This document shows, piece after piece, positions 1 through 8,555 of a stretch of 64,000 bases of DNA (positions are counted from its first letter, which is position 1; each line of letters starts with the position of its first letter). The position numbers and the translations under genes are program-made. The stretch is from JAWXBK01 sp040878185 (lineage in GTDB: Bacteria > Pseudomonadota > Alphaproteobacteria > Dongiales > Dongiaceae). Where the stretch lies: positions 11,750-75,749 of the forward strand of contig JBBDMS010000048.1 of NCBI GenBank assembly GCA_040878185.1. Direction: 5' to 3'. Under the pieces are notes generated by a model, which searched no databases, was not told the origin of the DNA, and worked only from the letters and a program-made list of their open reading frames with translations.

Positions 1-416
1 AATTCCGGCAGGAACAGGAGTCCGATTCCGACAAGACCGAATACGGCACCGATCCCCACGGCCCGCTCGGAGCGATGGCCGAACAGGAGCATGCCGTTGA
101 AGATGTTCATCACCAGGATTGTCGAGAAGCAGACAGCGAGGATCCCGGTCGGCAGGAACGGCAGCGCGTAATAGAACAAAAGATAGTTCGTCGCGAACAG
201 CAGGATTCCCTGTGCCGCAAACGCGAGATGATCGCGCGCCGGGAATTTCAGGCGGCGTTTGGTCGCGAGGCAGAAGAGCAGCAGCAGCACGCCTGCCGAC
301 AAAAAGCGATAGGCGATCGACTGCTCGACCGGCACCACGCCTACCTGGAAATGCATCGCATACCAGGAGCAACCCCAGATCACGACGGTGATGAAATAGA
401 TCAGCGGTATGGGCAC
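1..416 (-). CDS. DMT-superfamily (EamA) permease, 3' end cut by window
   Basis: The minus strand encodes at least 138 residues of a very hydrophobic protein starting VPIPLIYFITVVIWGCSWYA. The start with a Tyr/Phe-rich helix followed by a WG-x-SW/CSW-like motif is typical of EamA-domain drug/metabolite transporters, which have about ten transmembrane helices; four or five helices are visible here and the rest lies beyond the window edge. I place the start at a GTG (416-414) because an AGGTGG ribosome binding site lies about six bases before it. Substrate cannot be told; the family exports amino acids, nucleotides or small metabolites through the inner membrane. The gene points out of the window, away from the aminotransferase. 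Confidence 0.85.
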   Translation of the reverse strand, partial: MPIPLIYFITVVIWGCSWYAMHFQVGVVPVEQSIAYRFLSAGVLLLLFCLATKRRLKFPARDHLAFAAQGILLFATNYLLFYYALPFLPTGILAVCFSTILVMNIFNGMLLFGHRSERAVGIGAVFGLVGIGLLFLPE

Positions 417-813
417 GAATCCACCTTTAAGGGCGGCATCCGCCCGGGCCGCATTCTAGGGAGGCGCCGCAGCACCCACCAAGCCGTGTCCCGCATGGCT
501 GCGTTGCGGCAGGCGCCGGCCGGACCGTGACTTATCGACCTCAATCCTCACGCCCGGAATTTTTATTGATTCGTCATCGCCGGGCGTGACCCGGCGATCC
601 ATGGAACGGAGCGATCCGATTTTAATGATCCGTGGCCTGGTGGCACGGCACAGTGGATTGCCGGGTCACCCCCGGCAATGACGCTAAGAGAGACGTGTGG
701 GCCTGAATGGAAGCCGTTCACGACACGCGTGGGAGGGGCTTCGGCGCCTGGCAATGAAGGATACGAGCGATGCCGGTCGCGGACCCCGGCACTGGAGCGT
801 CTTCGCGCCGCCT
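417..813. other. intergenic region, 397 bp, no gene
   Basis: Between the permease start and the aminotransferase stop I see no convincing coding sequence. The left part (about 420-560) is the leader side of the permease gene and shows no clear promoter hexamers. The right part contains the REP-like inverted repeat listed separately at 572-683. Short open frames here lack ribosome binding sites. Confidence 0.6.
572..683. repeat. REP-like inverted repeat, two 29-bp arms
   Basis: The arm at 572-600 (starting CGTCATCGCCGGGCGTGACC) and the reverse complement of the arm at 655-683 agree at 26 of 29 positions. They are separated by 54 bp. Dispersed intergenic palindromes built around a GTCAT-GCCGGG-TGACCCGG core are common in alphaproteobacterial genomes, so this is most likely one copy of such a family. 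I found no second copy in this window. Confidence 0.7.
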
Positions 814-1995
814 CTATCCCCTTGCCGTATCCGCAGCGAGGCGGTCGGCGATCGCCGGCATGATCTCGGCCGGCACATTGGCGAACGCGAATCGCAGATA
901 CGATTCTTGGCCCGCGCCGAACATCGAACCCGGCAAAGCCAGCAGGTTTTCCTCGTCGGCAAGGCGCCGCGCCACCTGCGCTGCCGGGCGTTCCCCGAAC
1001 GGATGCGCGACATAGGCGAAATAGGCGCCGGCCGAGACGATGCGATAGCCGTTATCGTTGCGCCGCATCGCCGTCTCGAACGCCTCGAGCCGGGCGCGCA
1101 TCATCATGCGGTTGCCGACGCGCCACTCGCCGAGATGCTGCAAACCCCAGAGCGCGGCCTCCTGACCGATGCGCGGCGCACAGATCGCAACCGTGTCCAT
1201 CGCCTTGGCGATCTGCGCGATCAGCGCGCGGTCGGCGACGACGGCGCCGACGCGATAGCCGGTGAGACAAAAGACTTTCGAGAAACTGTAGAGATGCACC
1301 AGCGCCGCGGGCCAGTTGGCATCGCCGAACAGATCGTGCGATCGGCCCTCGCGCCCGAGAAAGTCGCGATAGGTTTCGTCGATCACCAGCGCGATGTTGC
1401 GTGCGCGCGCCAGATCGCAAAAGGCGCGGATGGTTTCGGCCGGGTAGAGCGCACCGGTCGGGTTGTTCGGCGAGATCAGCACGATCGCGCGCGTCCTGTC
1501 GGTTATCGCGGCCGCGGCATCGGCGACATCGGGCACGCCGCCCTGCTCGGGCCGGAACGGCAGCGGCACCGCCGTGACGCCCTGCATGTCGAGCCACATC
1601 TTGTTGTTGAAGTACCAGGGCAGCGGCAGGATGACTTCGTCGCCCGGCTTCGCGAGCGCGAGCAGTGTCAGGCAGAAGGCCTGGTTGCAGCCGGCGGCGA
1701 TCAGCACCTGTTCGGGCGCGACCGGACCGCCATAGGTGGCGGCGATGTCGCGCGCGAGTGCCGCGCGCAACGGCTCGATGCCTTCGATGTCGGTGTAGCG
1801 CGCGGTCGCGGGCCGCTTCACGACCTGCGCCAGATGATCGGTCAGCGCCTCGGGCGGCGGATAGCCGGGCACCGCCTGACAGACGTCGATCAGCGGTTTC
1901 GCATCGGGAAAGCTGCGACCGTCGACCCAGCCATAGGCTTCGGCGATCGGCGGCTCGACCACGCGGCCGAGATGGGGATTGATGGCGAGTGTCAT
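814..1995 (-). CDS. class I/II PLP-dependent aminotransferase
   Basis: A 393-residue fold-type I aminotransferase, the usual length for the aspartate/aromatic aminotransferase group. The motif SPNNPTGALYP (about 175-185) contacts cofactor and substrate, DETYRDF (about 206-212) carries the PLP-nitrogen-binding Asp and the ring-stacking region, and SFSK places the Schiff-base lysine at K240. It should transfer an amino group between an amino acid and a 2-oxo acid in the cytosol; the amino acid is not predictable from these motifs. An open frame continues upstream of 1995, but that extension is low-complexity Arg/Pro-rich and is not family-like, so MTLAINPHLG is taken as the start. The gene is divergent from the SDR gene at 2155. 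Confidence 0.9.
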   Translation of the reverse strand: MTLAINPHLGRVVEPPIAEAYGWVDGRSFPDAKPLIDVCQAVPGYPPPEALTDHLAQVVKRPATARYTDIEGIEPLRAALARDIAATYGGPVAPEQVLIAAGCNQAFCLTLLALAKPGDEVILPLPWYFNNKMWLDMQGVTAVPLPFRPEQGGVPDVADAAAAITDRTRAIVLISPNNPTGALYPAETIRAFCDLARARNIALVIDETYRDFLGREGRSHDLFGDANWPAALVHLYSFSKVFCLTGYRVGAVVADRALIAQIAKAMDTVAICAPRIGQEAALWGLQHLGEWRVGNRMMMRARLEAFETAMRRNDNGYRIVSAGAYFAYVAHPFGERPAAQVARRLADEENLLALPGSMFGAGQESYLRFAFANVPAEIMPAIADRLAADTARG

Positions 1996-2027
1996 GGTGC
2001 CGCGAGATTGCCCGAGCTTGGGCCAGT

Positions 2028-2053
2028 ATACCAGCCTGCGATACCAGCCTGCG
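2028..2053. repeat. 13-bp tandem duplication in a divergent promoter region
   Basis: The 13-mer ATACCAGCCTGCG occurs twice back to back (2028-2040 and 2041-2053), between the divergent starts of the aminotransferase (1995) and the SDR gene (2155). It could be a recent slippage duplication or a doubled regulator site; the sequence alone does not say which. Confidence 0.6.
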
Positions 2054-2154
2054 ATGTGGCCTGGTTTCTCGCGTATCGGCGCGGCATCCTTTGCCGCTAA
2101 TCTCGGTCGCCGTTGCTGCGCGATATCGCAGCCAGGTTCTGAAGGGGTCGTTCG

Positions 2155-3021
2155 ATGCAGGATGGTGCCGTTGCGATAACCGGGGCTTTGGGGATGATTG
2201 GGCAGGAGACCAGCCGCCTGCTCGCGCCGACGCGCGCATTGCGGTTGCTCGACATCGCGCCGCCCTCTGTCGCGCCGGGCAAGAGCGCCGATCACCGCCA
2301 GGCCGACGTGATGGCGATCGACACGCTGCGCGAAGCGTTCAAGGGCTGCAGCGCGGTCGTTCATCTAGCCGCCCTCCAGATCCATCCCCATCAGGACGAG
2401 ATCTTTGCGCTGAACACCGTCGGCACCTGGAACGTGCTGCAGGCGGCGCGCGAAGCCGGCATCGGCAAGGTCGTTCTGCTCTCGAGCGAAAGCGCCGTCG
2501 GCCTAATGAACCTGTCCGATGCGCCGCCGATCTGTCCGCTCTATCTGCCGATCGACGAACAGCATCCGCTATTGCCGGTCGACGGGTACGGCGTCAGCAA
2601 GCTGGTCGTCGAGGAACTCGCCCGCGCCTTCGTGCGTCGTGGCGACATGCAGATCGTCGCGCTGCGTCCGACCAGCGTTTATGTGCCGGGCATGGAAGAT
2701 TTGATGCGTTCGCGCCGGGAAGAGGGGCACGATCCCTGGTTCTGGCTCTATGTCGAAGGCCGCGACGTCGCCGAGGCGATCCGCCTCGCGCTCGACTATG
2801 ACGGACCGGCTTATGACTGTTTCTTCATCGGCGCGCGCGATATGTACGGGCCGGAGCCGACGCTGACCCTCGTCGAACAAAAATTCGGTCGGCTGCCGGA
2901 GATTCGCAACCCCCTGCTCTATAGAAGCAATCCGCACGCCTCGATCTACGACATCTCGCGCGCCGAACGCATTCTCGGATTGACGCCGAAGAGCGACTGG
3001 CGCCGGTTCATCGGCGCTTAG
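2155..3021 (+). CDS. NAD(P)-dependent epimerase/dehydratase (extended SDR)
   Basis: A 288-residue extended short-chain dehydrogenase. The N-terminal Rossmann motif GALGMIG (residues 10-16) binds NAD(P), VVHLAALQ (about 68-75) is the adenine-side strand, and Y145-x3-K149 is the catalytic pair. The C-terminal part (about 180-288) carries the variable substrate domain, which includes the pattern GRDVAEAIRLAL seen in sugar-nucleotide epimerases. Substrate is unknown; nucleotide-sugar epimerase, dehydratase or a uronate dehydrogenase-like activity are all possible. It is divergent from the aminotransferase and convergent with the OsmC gene, whose stop is only 9 bp away. Confidence 0.88.
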   Translation: MQDGAVAITGALGMIGQETSRLLAPTRALRLLDIAPPSVAPGKSADHRQADVMAIDTLREAFKGCSAVVHLAALQIHPHQDEIFALNTVGTWNVLQAAREAGIGKVVLLSSESAVGLMNLSDAPPICPLYLPIDEQHPLLPVDGYGVSKLVVEELARAFVRRGDMQIVALRPTSVYVPGMEDLMRSRREEGHDPWFWLYVEGRDVAEAIRLALDYDGPAYDCFFIGARDMYGPEPTLTLVEQKFGRLPEIRNPLLYRSNPHASIYDISRAERILGLTPKSDWRRFIGA

Positions 3022-3030
3022 GCGCCCGCG

Positions 3031-3507
3031 CTATCCATCGCGCTGAAGGTCCGGCTCGCATCGCACCGGAAAATTGACCGAGTTCGCGATGAAACATTTC
3101 TCGTGCGCCTCGTGGTGCAGCCGCTCGGCCAAAGCGGGATCGACATCGCCGCGCACGGTGACCGTCGGGTGCAGGACGATCTCGGTGAACCGCCCGCCGC
3201 CGTCCTCGTCCTCCGCCATCGAGCCGCGCGGCGCATCGCGGTAATCGGTCACCACGATCCCGGCAACCGATGCGAGATGCAGGAACCACAGCATGTGGCA
3301 GGACGCGATCGCGGCGACCAGCAGCTCTTCGGGATTCCAGCGCGTGCGATCGCCGCGAAAAGCCGGATCGGAGGATGCGGCAAGCGCCGGCTTGCCCGCG
3401 GCCGTGATCTCGTGATCGCGCCGATAGGCGCGATAGTCGGCCGTGCCCTTGCCGTCATTGCCGGTCCAGGTAAGACCGATCTCGTAGCGATGCGTGCGTC
3501 CGCTCAT
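3031..3507 (-). CDS. OsmC family peroxiredoxin-like protein
   Basis: A 158-residue protein with the OsmC layout: the first redox cysteine C70 in LLVAAIASCHM and the second, C138, in HEKCFIANS, with the acidic residues E60/E61 in the WNPEELL loop. OsmC/Ohr-type proteins reduce organic hydroperoxides with two cysteines, usually recycled by lipoylated proteins; the large lipoamide system in this same window is a plausible partner, though that is inference. MSGRTHRYEI is chosen as start, since the in-frame extension upstream is not family-like. The short membrane peptide gene lies 14 bp upstream on the same strand and may be co-transcribed. Confidence 0.88.
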   Translation of the reverse strand: MSGRTHRYEIGLTWTGNDGKGTADYRAYRRDHEITAAGKPALAASSDPAFRGDRTRWNPEELLVAAIASCHMLWFLHLASVAGIVVTDYRDAPRGSMAEDEDGGGRFTEIVLHPTVTVRGDVDPALAERLHHEAHEKCFIANSVNFPVRCEPDLQRDG

Positions 3508-3521
3508 GGTCTGCTCCGCGC

Positions 3522-3656
3522 CTAGTGATCCATCTGCTCCATCAGCCAGGTGATCGGCCGCAGCGCTCCGCCAATCTCCTGATGCACGAACAGGTTCCAT
3601 GCGATCCAGAGGCCGAGCGCCAGTACGAGGCCGATGATCCAGTATCGAACGTTCAT
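3522..3656 (-). CDS. small single-helix membrane protein, unknown
   Basis: A 44-residue peptide starting MNVRYWIIGLVLALGLWIAW, with one clear transmembrane helix (about residues 6-22) and a polar C-terminus ending EQMDH. It sits 14 bp upstream of the OsmC gene on the same strand. I do not recognise the family. The start at 3656 keeps the helix at the N-terminus; the frame stays open further upstream but that extension is Arg-rich and unlikely. Confidence 0.55.
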   Translation of the reverse strand: MNVRYWIIGLVLALGLWIAWNLFVHQEIGGALRPITWLMEQMDH

Positions 3657-3791
3657 GCGCGGGTCCGGGGCGAACGGGAAACCGGGACCGATCTTACGCC
3701 GTCCCCTTGCGGCCCGGGAGAGCGATCGCACTTTGCCGGCTCGACCCCAAGCGCCGCGAAAGCCCGCGATCCTGGCCCCGCGGGCGTGGGC

Positions 3792-5852
3792 TCAGTCCTT
3801 CAGTTGCGGCAGGTCGCGAAAAAGATCGAGCGCCTCGGGATTGGCGAGCGCCTCGCGGTTCTTGACCGCGCGTCCATGCACCACGTCGCGCACGGCGAGT
3901 TCGGTGATCTTGCCCGACCGCGTGCGCGGAATGTCATTCACGGCAACGATCTTCGCCGGCACATGGCGCGGCGTCGCGTTCGTGCGAATGCTGTTGCGGA
4001 TATGGTCCGCGAGTGCGTCGGTGAAAATCTGGTTCGGCTGCATGCGTACGAACAGGACGACGCGTTGGTCGCCCTCCCAGTCCTGACCGATCACCAGGCT
4101 CTCGGCGATCTCCGGCAGCCGCTCGACCTGGCGATAGATCTCCGCGGTGCCGATCCTGACGCCGCCGGGATTGAGCACCGCATCCGATCTTCCGTAGATC
4201 ACGATGCCGCCATGCGCCGTGATCTCGGCATAATCGCCGTGATGCCAGATGCCGGGGAAGCGCTCGAAATAGGCCGCGCGATACTTCTTCCCGTCATCGT
4301 CGTTCCAGAATCCGATCGGCATCGAGGGAAAGGGCGCGGCGCAGACCAGCTCGCCTTTTTCTTCATGTACCGGCTGACCCTCGTCGTTCCACACCTCGAC
4401 CTTCATGCCGAGCCCGCGCGCCTGGATCTCGCCGCGCCAGACCGGCCCGGTCGGATTGCCGAGCACGAAACAGGAGACGATGTCGGTGCCGCCCGAGATC
4501 GAGGAGAGGCATACATCCTGCTTCACATGTTCGTAGATGAAATCGAAACCCTCCGGCAGCAGCGGCGAACCGGTCGATGCAATCGCGCGCAGCGCCGAGA
4601 GGTCGTGCGTCGCCGCCGGACGCAGTTCGGCCTTGTTGCAGGCATCGATGAACTTTGCCGACGTGCCGAAGAATGTGCAGCGTTCGTCGGCGGCGAAATC
4701 GAACAAGGCATTGCCTGAGGGATGAAACGGCGATCCATCGTAGAGCAGCAGCGTCGCACCCGACGCGAGCGCCGAGATCAGCCAGTTCCACATCATCCAG
4801 CCGCAGGTCGTGAAGTAGAACACACGATCTTCGGCGCGGATATCGCAATGGAGGCGATGTTCCTTTACATGCTGGATGAGCGTGCCGCCGGCGCCGTGCA
4901 CGATGCATTTCGGAACGCCAGTCGTGCCCGAGGAATACATGATGAACAGCGGCGCGTTGAAATCGCCGCGCCGGAATTCGATTGCATCGCCTTTATGCGG
5001 CCCGATGAACTCGGCGAGCATCATCGCCTTCAGGCGCAGCTTTTCCGGCAGCGAATCGAAGGGTGGGTTGTCGCGCGTATAAGGCACGACGAGCACTCGC
5101 TCGACGCTCTTCAGGCTCGGCAAAATCTCGCCGACGCGCGCGAGGCTGTCATGCGCCTTGCCGTTATAGAAATAGCCGTCAGCGCAGATCAGAAGTTTCG
5201 GTTCGATCTGGCCGAACCGGTCGAGCACGCCCTGCGGTCCGAAATCGGGCGAGCAGGACGACCAGACCGCCCCGATCGCGGCGGTCGCGAGGCAGGCGGC
5301 GATGGTCTCGGGCATGTTCGGCAGATAGCCGGCGACGCGATCGCCCGGCTTGATGCCCATCGCGCGCATGGCGGCTGCGAGCTGCGCCACCAGTTTCCGG
5401 AAGTCGCGCCGCGAGAGCCGGCGCTCGATTTTGTTCTCGCCGCGAAAGACGATCGCATCGCCGTCGGGATCGAGCTTGTCGATGCCGGCGAGCAGATTTT
5501 CCGCGTAGTTGAGTTTGGCCTTCGGGAAGAACCGCGCGCCCGGCATCCTGTCGCCGTCGATCAGATAAGGCTCGCTGCCCGGATCGCCCACGATGCCAGC
5601 GAAATCCCAAAGCTCGCGCCAGAACGTGGCCGGATGCTCGACCGACCATTGCCAGAGTGAATCGAAATCCGAGAGCGCGACATGCTGGCGATGCAAGAGC
5701 TGGCCGATGAAGCGCGTTACCTCGGCCTCGCGCAGCCGCGTCTCATTGGGGCGCCAGAGCGGCTCGCCGGGCGCATGCACCGTCGGCGGGCTGCCGGGCG
5801 GGTTGGTGCCCGGCGGATTGGCCCCCGGATTGGGCTTGCTGGGGCTCGCCAT
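3792..5852 (-). CDS. acetoacetate-CoA ligase (acetoacetyl-CoA synthetase)
   Basis: A 686-residue ANL-superfamily adenylating enzyme. It has the phosphate-binding motif YSSGTTGVPKCIVHG (about 300-315), a TTCGWMMWNW block, YGRSD before the hinge, and the C-terminal TRSGKITE with the catalytic lysine near 647. Length and motif spacing match acetoacetyl-CoA synthetase better than the shorter acetyl-CoA synthetase. It activates acetoacetate with ATP and CoA, feeding ketone-body or polyhydroxybutyrate carbon into central metabolism. The start at 5852 has GGGAGA 11 bases upstream. Residues 5-25 form a Pro/Gly/Asn-rich tail (NPGANPPGTNPPG) outside the enzyme core. Adjacent genes do not form an obvious operon with it. 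Confidence 0.92.
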   Translation of the reverse strand: MASPSKPNPGANPPGTNPPGSPPTVHAPGEPLWRPNETRLREAEVTRFIGQLLHRQHVALSDFDSLWQWSVEHPATFWRELWDFAGIVGDPGSEPYLIDGDRMPGARFFPKAKLNYAENLLAGIDKLDPDGDAIVFRGENKIERRLSRRDFRKLVAQLAAAMRAMGIKPGDRVAGYLPNMPETIAACLATAAIGAVWSSCSPDFGPQGVLDRFGQIEPKLLICADGYFYNGKAHDSLARVGEILPSLKSVERVLVVPYTRDNPPFDSLPEKLRLKAMMLAEFIGPHKGDAIEFRRGDFNAPLFIMYSSGTTGVPKCIVHGAGGTLIQHVKEHRLHCDIRAEDRVFYFTTCGWMMWNWLISALASGATLLLYDGSPFHPSGNALFDFAADERCTFFGTSAKFIDACNKAELRPAATHDLSALRAIASTGSPLLPEGFDFIYEHVKQDVCLSSISGGTDIVSCFVLGNPTGPVWRGEIQARGLGMKVEVWNDEGQPVHEEKGELVCAAPFPSMPIGFWNDDDGKKYRAAYFERFPGIWHHGDYAEITAHGGIVIYGRSDAVLNPGGVRIGTAEIYRQVERLPEIAESLVIGQDWEGDQRVVLFVRMQPNQIFTDALADHIRNSIRTNATPRHVPAKIVAVNDIPRTRSGKITELAVRDVVHGRAVKNREALANPEALDLFRDLPQLKD

Positions 5853-6204
5853 CGGATCGGATCTCCCGGTGCGTCGTCGGTCGAATGCCGACAATAGGGG
5901 GCGGGTAGTATGGGGGCGGCAATATGGCGGCGCCCGGCTGAGCCGCGCAAGCGGCGGAAAGCAGCCTCTTCGGCCGCCCTTATAGGGGCAGAACCGGCCC
6001 GTAGGGCCCCGGTTCCGCATTTCAGGGGAGCTTCTTGACCCTCTGACCCCCACCCCCTAAGTTCCGCCCGCCTTCCGGCAAGAACCCTGTTCTTCCCGGT
6101 CCCGAGGGGCCCCGCCCGTCCGCGAGTATCGCGCACGGGCGCGTACTGCGTTTGGCTATTTGCCATCCTCGGGAAGCAGGGCACGGACGTAACACGGAGC
6201 GAGC
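5853..6204. other. divergent intergenic region, 352 bp
   Basis: This stretch separates the divergent acetoacetate-CoA ligase and ffh genes and must hold both promoters, but no convincing -35/-10 pairs stand out. A GC-rich imperfect hairpin with arms GAACCGGCCC and GGGCCCCGGTTC lies at 5991-6015 without a following T-run. A C-rich tract around 6043-6060 gives G-runs on the minus strand. The ffh start is preceded by GGAG. No gene is seen. Confidence 0.5.
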
Positions 6205-7623
6205 ATGTTTGAAGCGTTGTCGGAAAAACTGACCGGGGTGTTCGACCGCCTGACGCGGCGCGGCGCACTCGCGGAATCCGACGTCGACGCGGCGTTGCGC
6301 GAAGTGCGCATCGCGTTGCTCGAAGCTGACGTGGCGTTGCCGGTCGCACGCGATTTCATCGCGAACGTGCGCGAGGCGGCGGTCGGCGAGGCGGTGCTGA
6401 AGAGCGTCACGCCGGGCCAGATGGTCGTGAAGATCGTGCACGACAATCTGATCGAGGCGCTCGGCGGCACCGGCGAAGCCCTCAATCTCAATGCGCCATC
6501 ACCAGTCGTCGTGCTGATGGTCGGCTTGCAGGGCTCCGGCAAAACGACGTCGACCGCGAAGCTCGGCCTTCGCCTCACCTCGCGCGACAACAAGCGCGTG
6601 CTGATGGCCTCGCTCGATACCAGGCGGCCCGCGGCACAACATCAGCTCGCCGTGCTCGGCGAACAGACCGGCGTCCAGACGCTCAACATCGTGGCCGGCG
6701 AACCGCCACTGTCGATTGCGAAGCGCGCGCTGACGACGGCGAAGCTCGGCGGCTTCGACATCCTGCTGCTCGACAGCGCCGGCCGCCTGCATATCGACGA
6801 CGATCTGATGGCCGAGATCGCCGCGATCGCCGATGCGACCAAGCCGACAGAAACGTTGCTCGTCGCCGATGCGATGACCGGCCAGGACGCGGTCACCGTC
6901 GCGCAGAGCTTCAAGGAGAAAGTCGGCGTCACCGGCATCATGCTGACGCGGGTCGATGGCGATGCGCGCGGCGGTGCGGCGCTCTCGATGCGCGCGGTCA
7001 CCGGCGCACCGATCAAGTTCATCGGCACCGGCGAAAAAATCGATGCGCTCGAACCCTTCCATCCCGAACGGATCGCCGGCCGCATCCTCGGCATGGGCGA
7101 CGTGGTCGGCCTGGTGGAACGCGCGGCCGAGACGATCGAACGCGACGAAGCCGAAAAGCTCGCGCGCAAGATGCAGAAAGGCGAGTTCGATCTCGACGAT
7201 CTCGCAAAACAGCTCGATCAGCTCGAAAAAATGGGCGGGCTCGGCGGCATCGCGGCCATGCTGCCCGGCGTCAAGAACATCCAGCAGCAGATGGCGACGC
7301 ACAAGGTCGATGACGGTGCGATCCGCCGCCAGCGCGCGATCCTCTCTTCGATGACGCGCGGCGAGCGGCGCAAGCCGGATCTGATCAAGGCCTCGCGCAA
7401 GCGGCGCATCGCGTCGGGCTCGGGCACGACGGTCGCCGACGTGAACAAGCTCCTGAAACAGCATCAGGAGATGGCGCGGCTGATGAAGCAGATGGGCAAG
7501 CTCGGCAAGAAAGGCCTGATGCGCTCGGGCCTCGGCGCCCTGTTCGGCGGCGGCGGCATGGGTGGCGGGATGGGGAGCGGCGGATTGCCGCCCGGATTCA
7601 AGCCCGGGGGTGGCAACCGATGA
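6205..7623 (+). CDS. ffh: signal recognition particle protein Ffh
   Basis: A 472-residue SRP54 GTPase. Residues 1-95 form the N helical bundle. The G domain carries G1 GLQGSGKTTS (about 107-116), the insertion-box region DTRRPAAQHQL, and G3 DSAGR (about 190). The guanine-specificity motif reads TRVDGDARGG where most relatives have TKLDGD. The Met-rich M domain (about 330-472), which binds SRP RNA and signal peptides, ends in a Gly/Met-rich tail. It co-translationally targets membrane proteins to FtsY and SecYEG. It heads the conserved ffh-rpsP-rimM-trmD-rplS cluster; a VOC gene is inserted, overlapping its stop by four bases. Confidence 0.97.
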   Translation: MFEALSEKLTGVFDRLTRRGALAESDVDAALREVRIALLEADVALPVARDFIANVREAAVGEAVLKSVTPGQMVVKIVHDNLIEALGGTGEALNLNAPSPVVVLMVGLQGSGKTTSTAKLGLRLTSRDNKRVLMASLDTRRPAAQHQLAVLGEQTGVQTLNIVAGEPPLSIAKRALTTAKLGGFDILLLDSAGRLHIDDDLMAEIAAIADATKPTETLLVADAMTGQDAVTVAQSFKEKVGVTGIMLTRVDGDARGGAALSMRAVTGAPIKFIGTGEKIDALEPFHPERIAGRILGMGDVVGLVERAAETIERDEAEKLARKMQKGEFDLDDLAKQLDQLEKMGGLGGIAAMLPGVKNIQQQMATHKVDDGAIRRQRAILSSMTRGERRKPDLIKASRKRRIASGSGTTVADVNKLLKQHQEMARLMKQMGKLGKKGLMRSGLGALFGGGGMGGGMGSGGLPPGFKPGGGNR

Positions 7624-8003
7624 TCGCGCATCTCTCGCTCGGCGTCGCCGATCTCGAACGCGCGCGCCGCTTCTACGATGCCGTGCTGCCCGCGCTCGGC
7701 TATGCGCGCGTCTACGATGTCGATGGCGGTTGCGGTTACGGAGCGACGCCGGACGAGCCGGTCTTCTGGATCAATTTGCCGCTCGACGAAAGCCGCGCGG
7801 TATCGGCCAGCAACGGCACACACATTGCCTTCGCGGCACCGAGCCGCAAATCGGTCGACGAATTTCATGCAGCCGCGCTGCGCCACGGCGCCAGGGACAA
7901 TGGCGCGCCGGGCCTGCGCGACTACACGCCAACCTATTACGCCGCGTTCGTGTTCGACCCCGATGGGCACGCGATCGAGGCGGTCTGTTTCGAACCGAAA
8001 TGA
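7620..8003 (+). CDS. VOC (glyoxalase/bleomycin-resistance fold) protein
   Basis: A 127-residue single vicinal-oxygen-chelate domain: MIAHLSLGVADLERARRFYD at the start and FVFDPDGHAIEAVCFEPK at the end, both typical for stand-alone lactoylglutathione lyase-like proteins. Metal ligands are likely His4 and Glu122 in the usual positions; the substrate is unknown. It starts at an ATGA overlap with the ffh stop, so translation is probably coupled. VOC genes are not a standard member of the ffh-rpsP cluster, so this is a lineage-specific insertion. Confidence 0.88.
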   Translation: MIAHLSLGVADLERARRFYDAVLPALGYARVYDVDGGCGYGATPDEPVFWINLPLDESRAVSASNGTHIAFAAPSRKSVDEFHAAALRHGARDNGAPGLRDYTPTYYAAFVFDPDGHAIEAVCFEPK

Positions 8004-8042
8004 ACAACCTGACGAATTCAATCGAAGAGGAGTGACTACGCA

Positions 8043-8531
8043 ATGTCGTTGAAAATCCGCATGGCGCGCGCCGGCGCCAAGAAGCGTCCGTTCTATCACA
8101 TCGTGATCGCCGAATCGCGCAGCCCGCGTGACGGCCGGTTCATCGAGCGTATCGGCAGCTACAATCCGATGCTGCCGCGCGGCGACGAGAATCGCGTCGT
8201 GCTGAAAGAGGATCGCGCGAAGCATTGGCTCTCGAACGGCGCGACGCCGTCCGAGCGCGTTGCTTATTTCCTCGCGGCGAAAGGCCTCGGCGAAAAGCCG
8301 AAGCAGCGCGTGCAGACGACGAAGCAGATGCCGAAGGCCAAGGCGCAGGAGCGTCTGAAGGCCACGGAAGATGCGAAGGTCGCAGCCGAGGCCGCGAAGA
8401 AGGCCGAACAGGCTGCTGCTGTCGAAGCTGCCGCCGCCACTGCTGCCGCCGCGGAAGCCGCCGCCGCAGCGCCGGCTGAAGAAGCGCCCGCTGCCGAAGA
8501 ACCGGCCGCCGAAGAACCGGCCGCGAGCTGA
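8043..8531 (+). CDS. rpsP: 30S ribosomal protein bS16 with long Ala/Glu tail
   Basis: Residues 1-80 are a normal bS16: MSLKIRMARAGAKKRPFYHI, then RDGRFIERIGSYNP and a DRAKHWLSNGATPSERV region. The protein runs to 162 residues, about twice the core length, because of a low-complexity Lys/Ala then Ala/Glu/Pro-rich tail (about 95-162) with EEPAAEEPAA-type repeats. Similar tails are known on alphaproteobacterial bS16. It is assembled early in the small subunit body. A GAGGAG ribosome binding site precedes the ATG; rimM follows after 24 bp. Confidence 0.97.
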   Translation: MSLKIRMARAGAKKRPFYHIVIAESRSPRDGRFIERIGSYNPMLPRGDENRVVLKEDRAKHWLSNGATPSERVAYFLAAKGLGEKPKQRVQTTKQMPKAKAQERLKATEDAKVAAEAAKKAEQAAAVEAAAATAAAAEAAAAAPAEEAPAAEEPAAEEPAAS

Positions 8532-8555
8532 TCGCGGACGTAACGGGTTGCGACG

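Noticed and set aside
697..2100. A 467-codon plus-strand frame opposite the aminotransferase
   Set aside because: The minus-strand protein has complete aminotransferase motifs; the plus-strand frame is compositionally a shadow.
5991..6015. GC-rich hairpin upstream of ffh as an intrinsic terminator
   Set aside because: No T-run follows on either strand and there is no transcript that needs ending between divergent genes.
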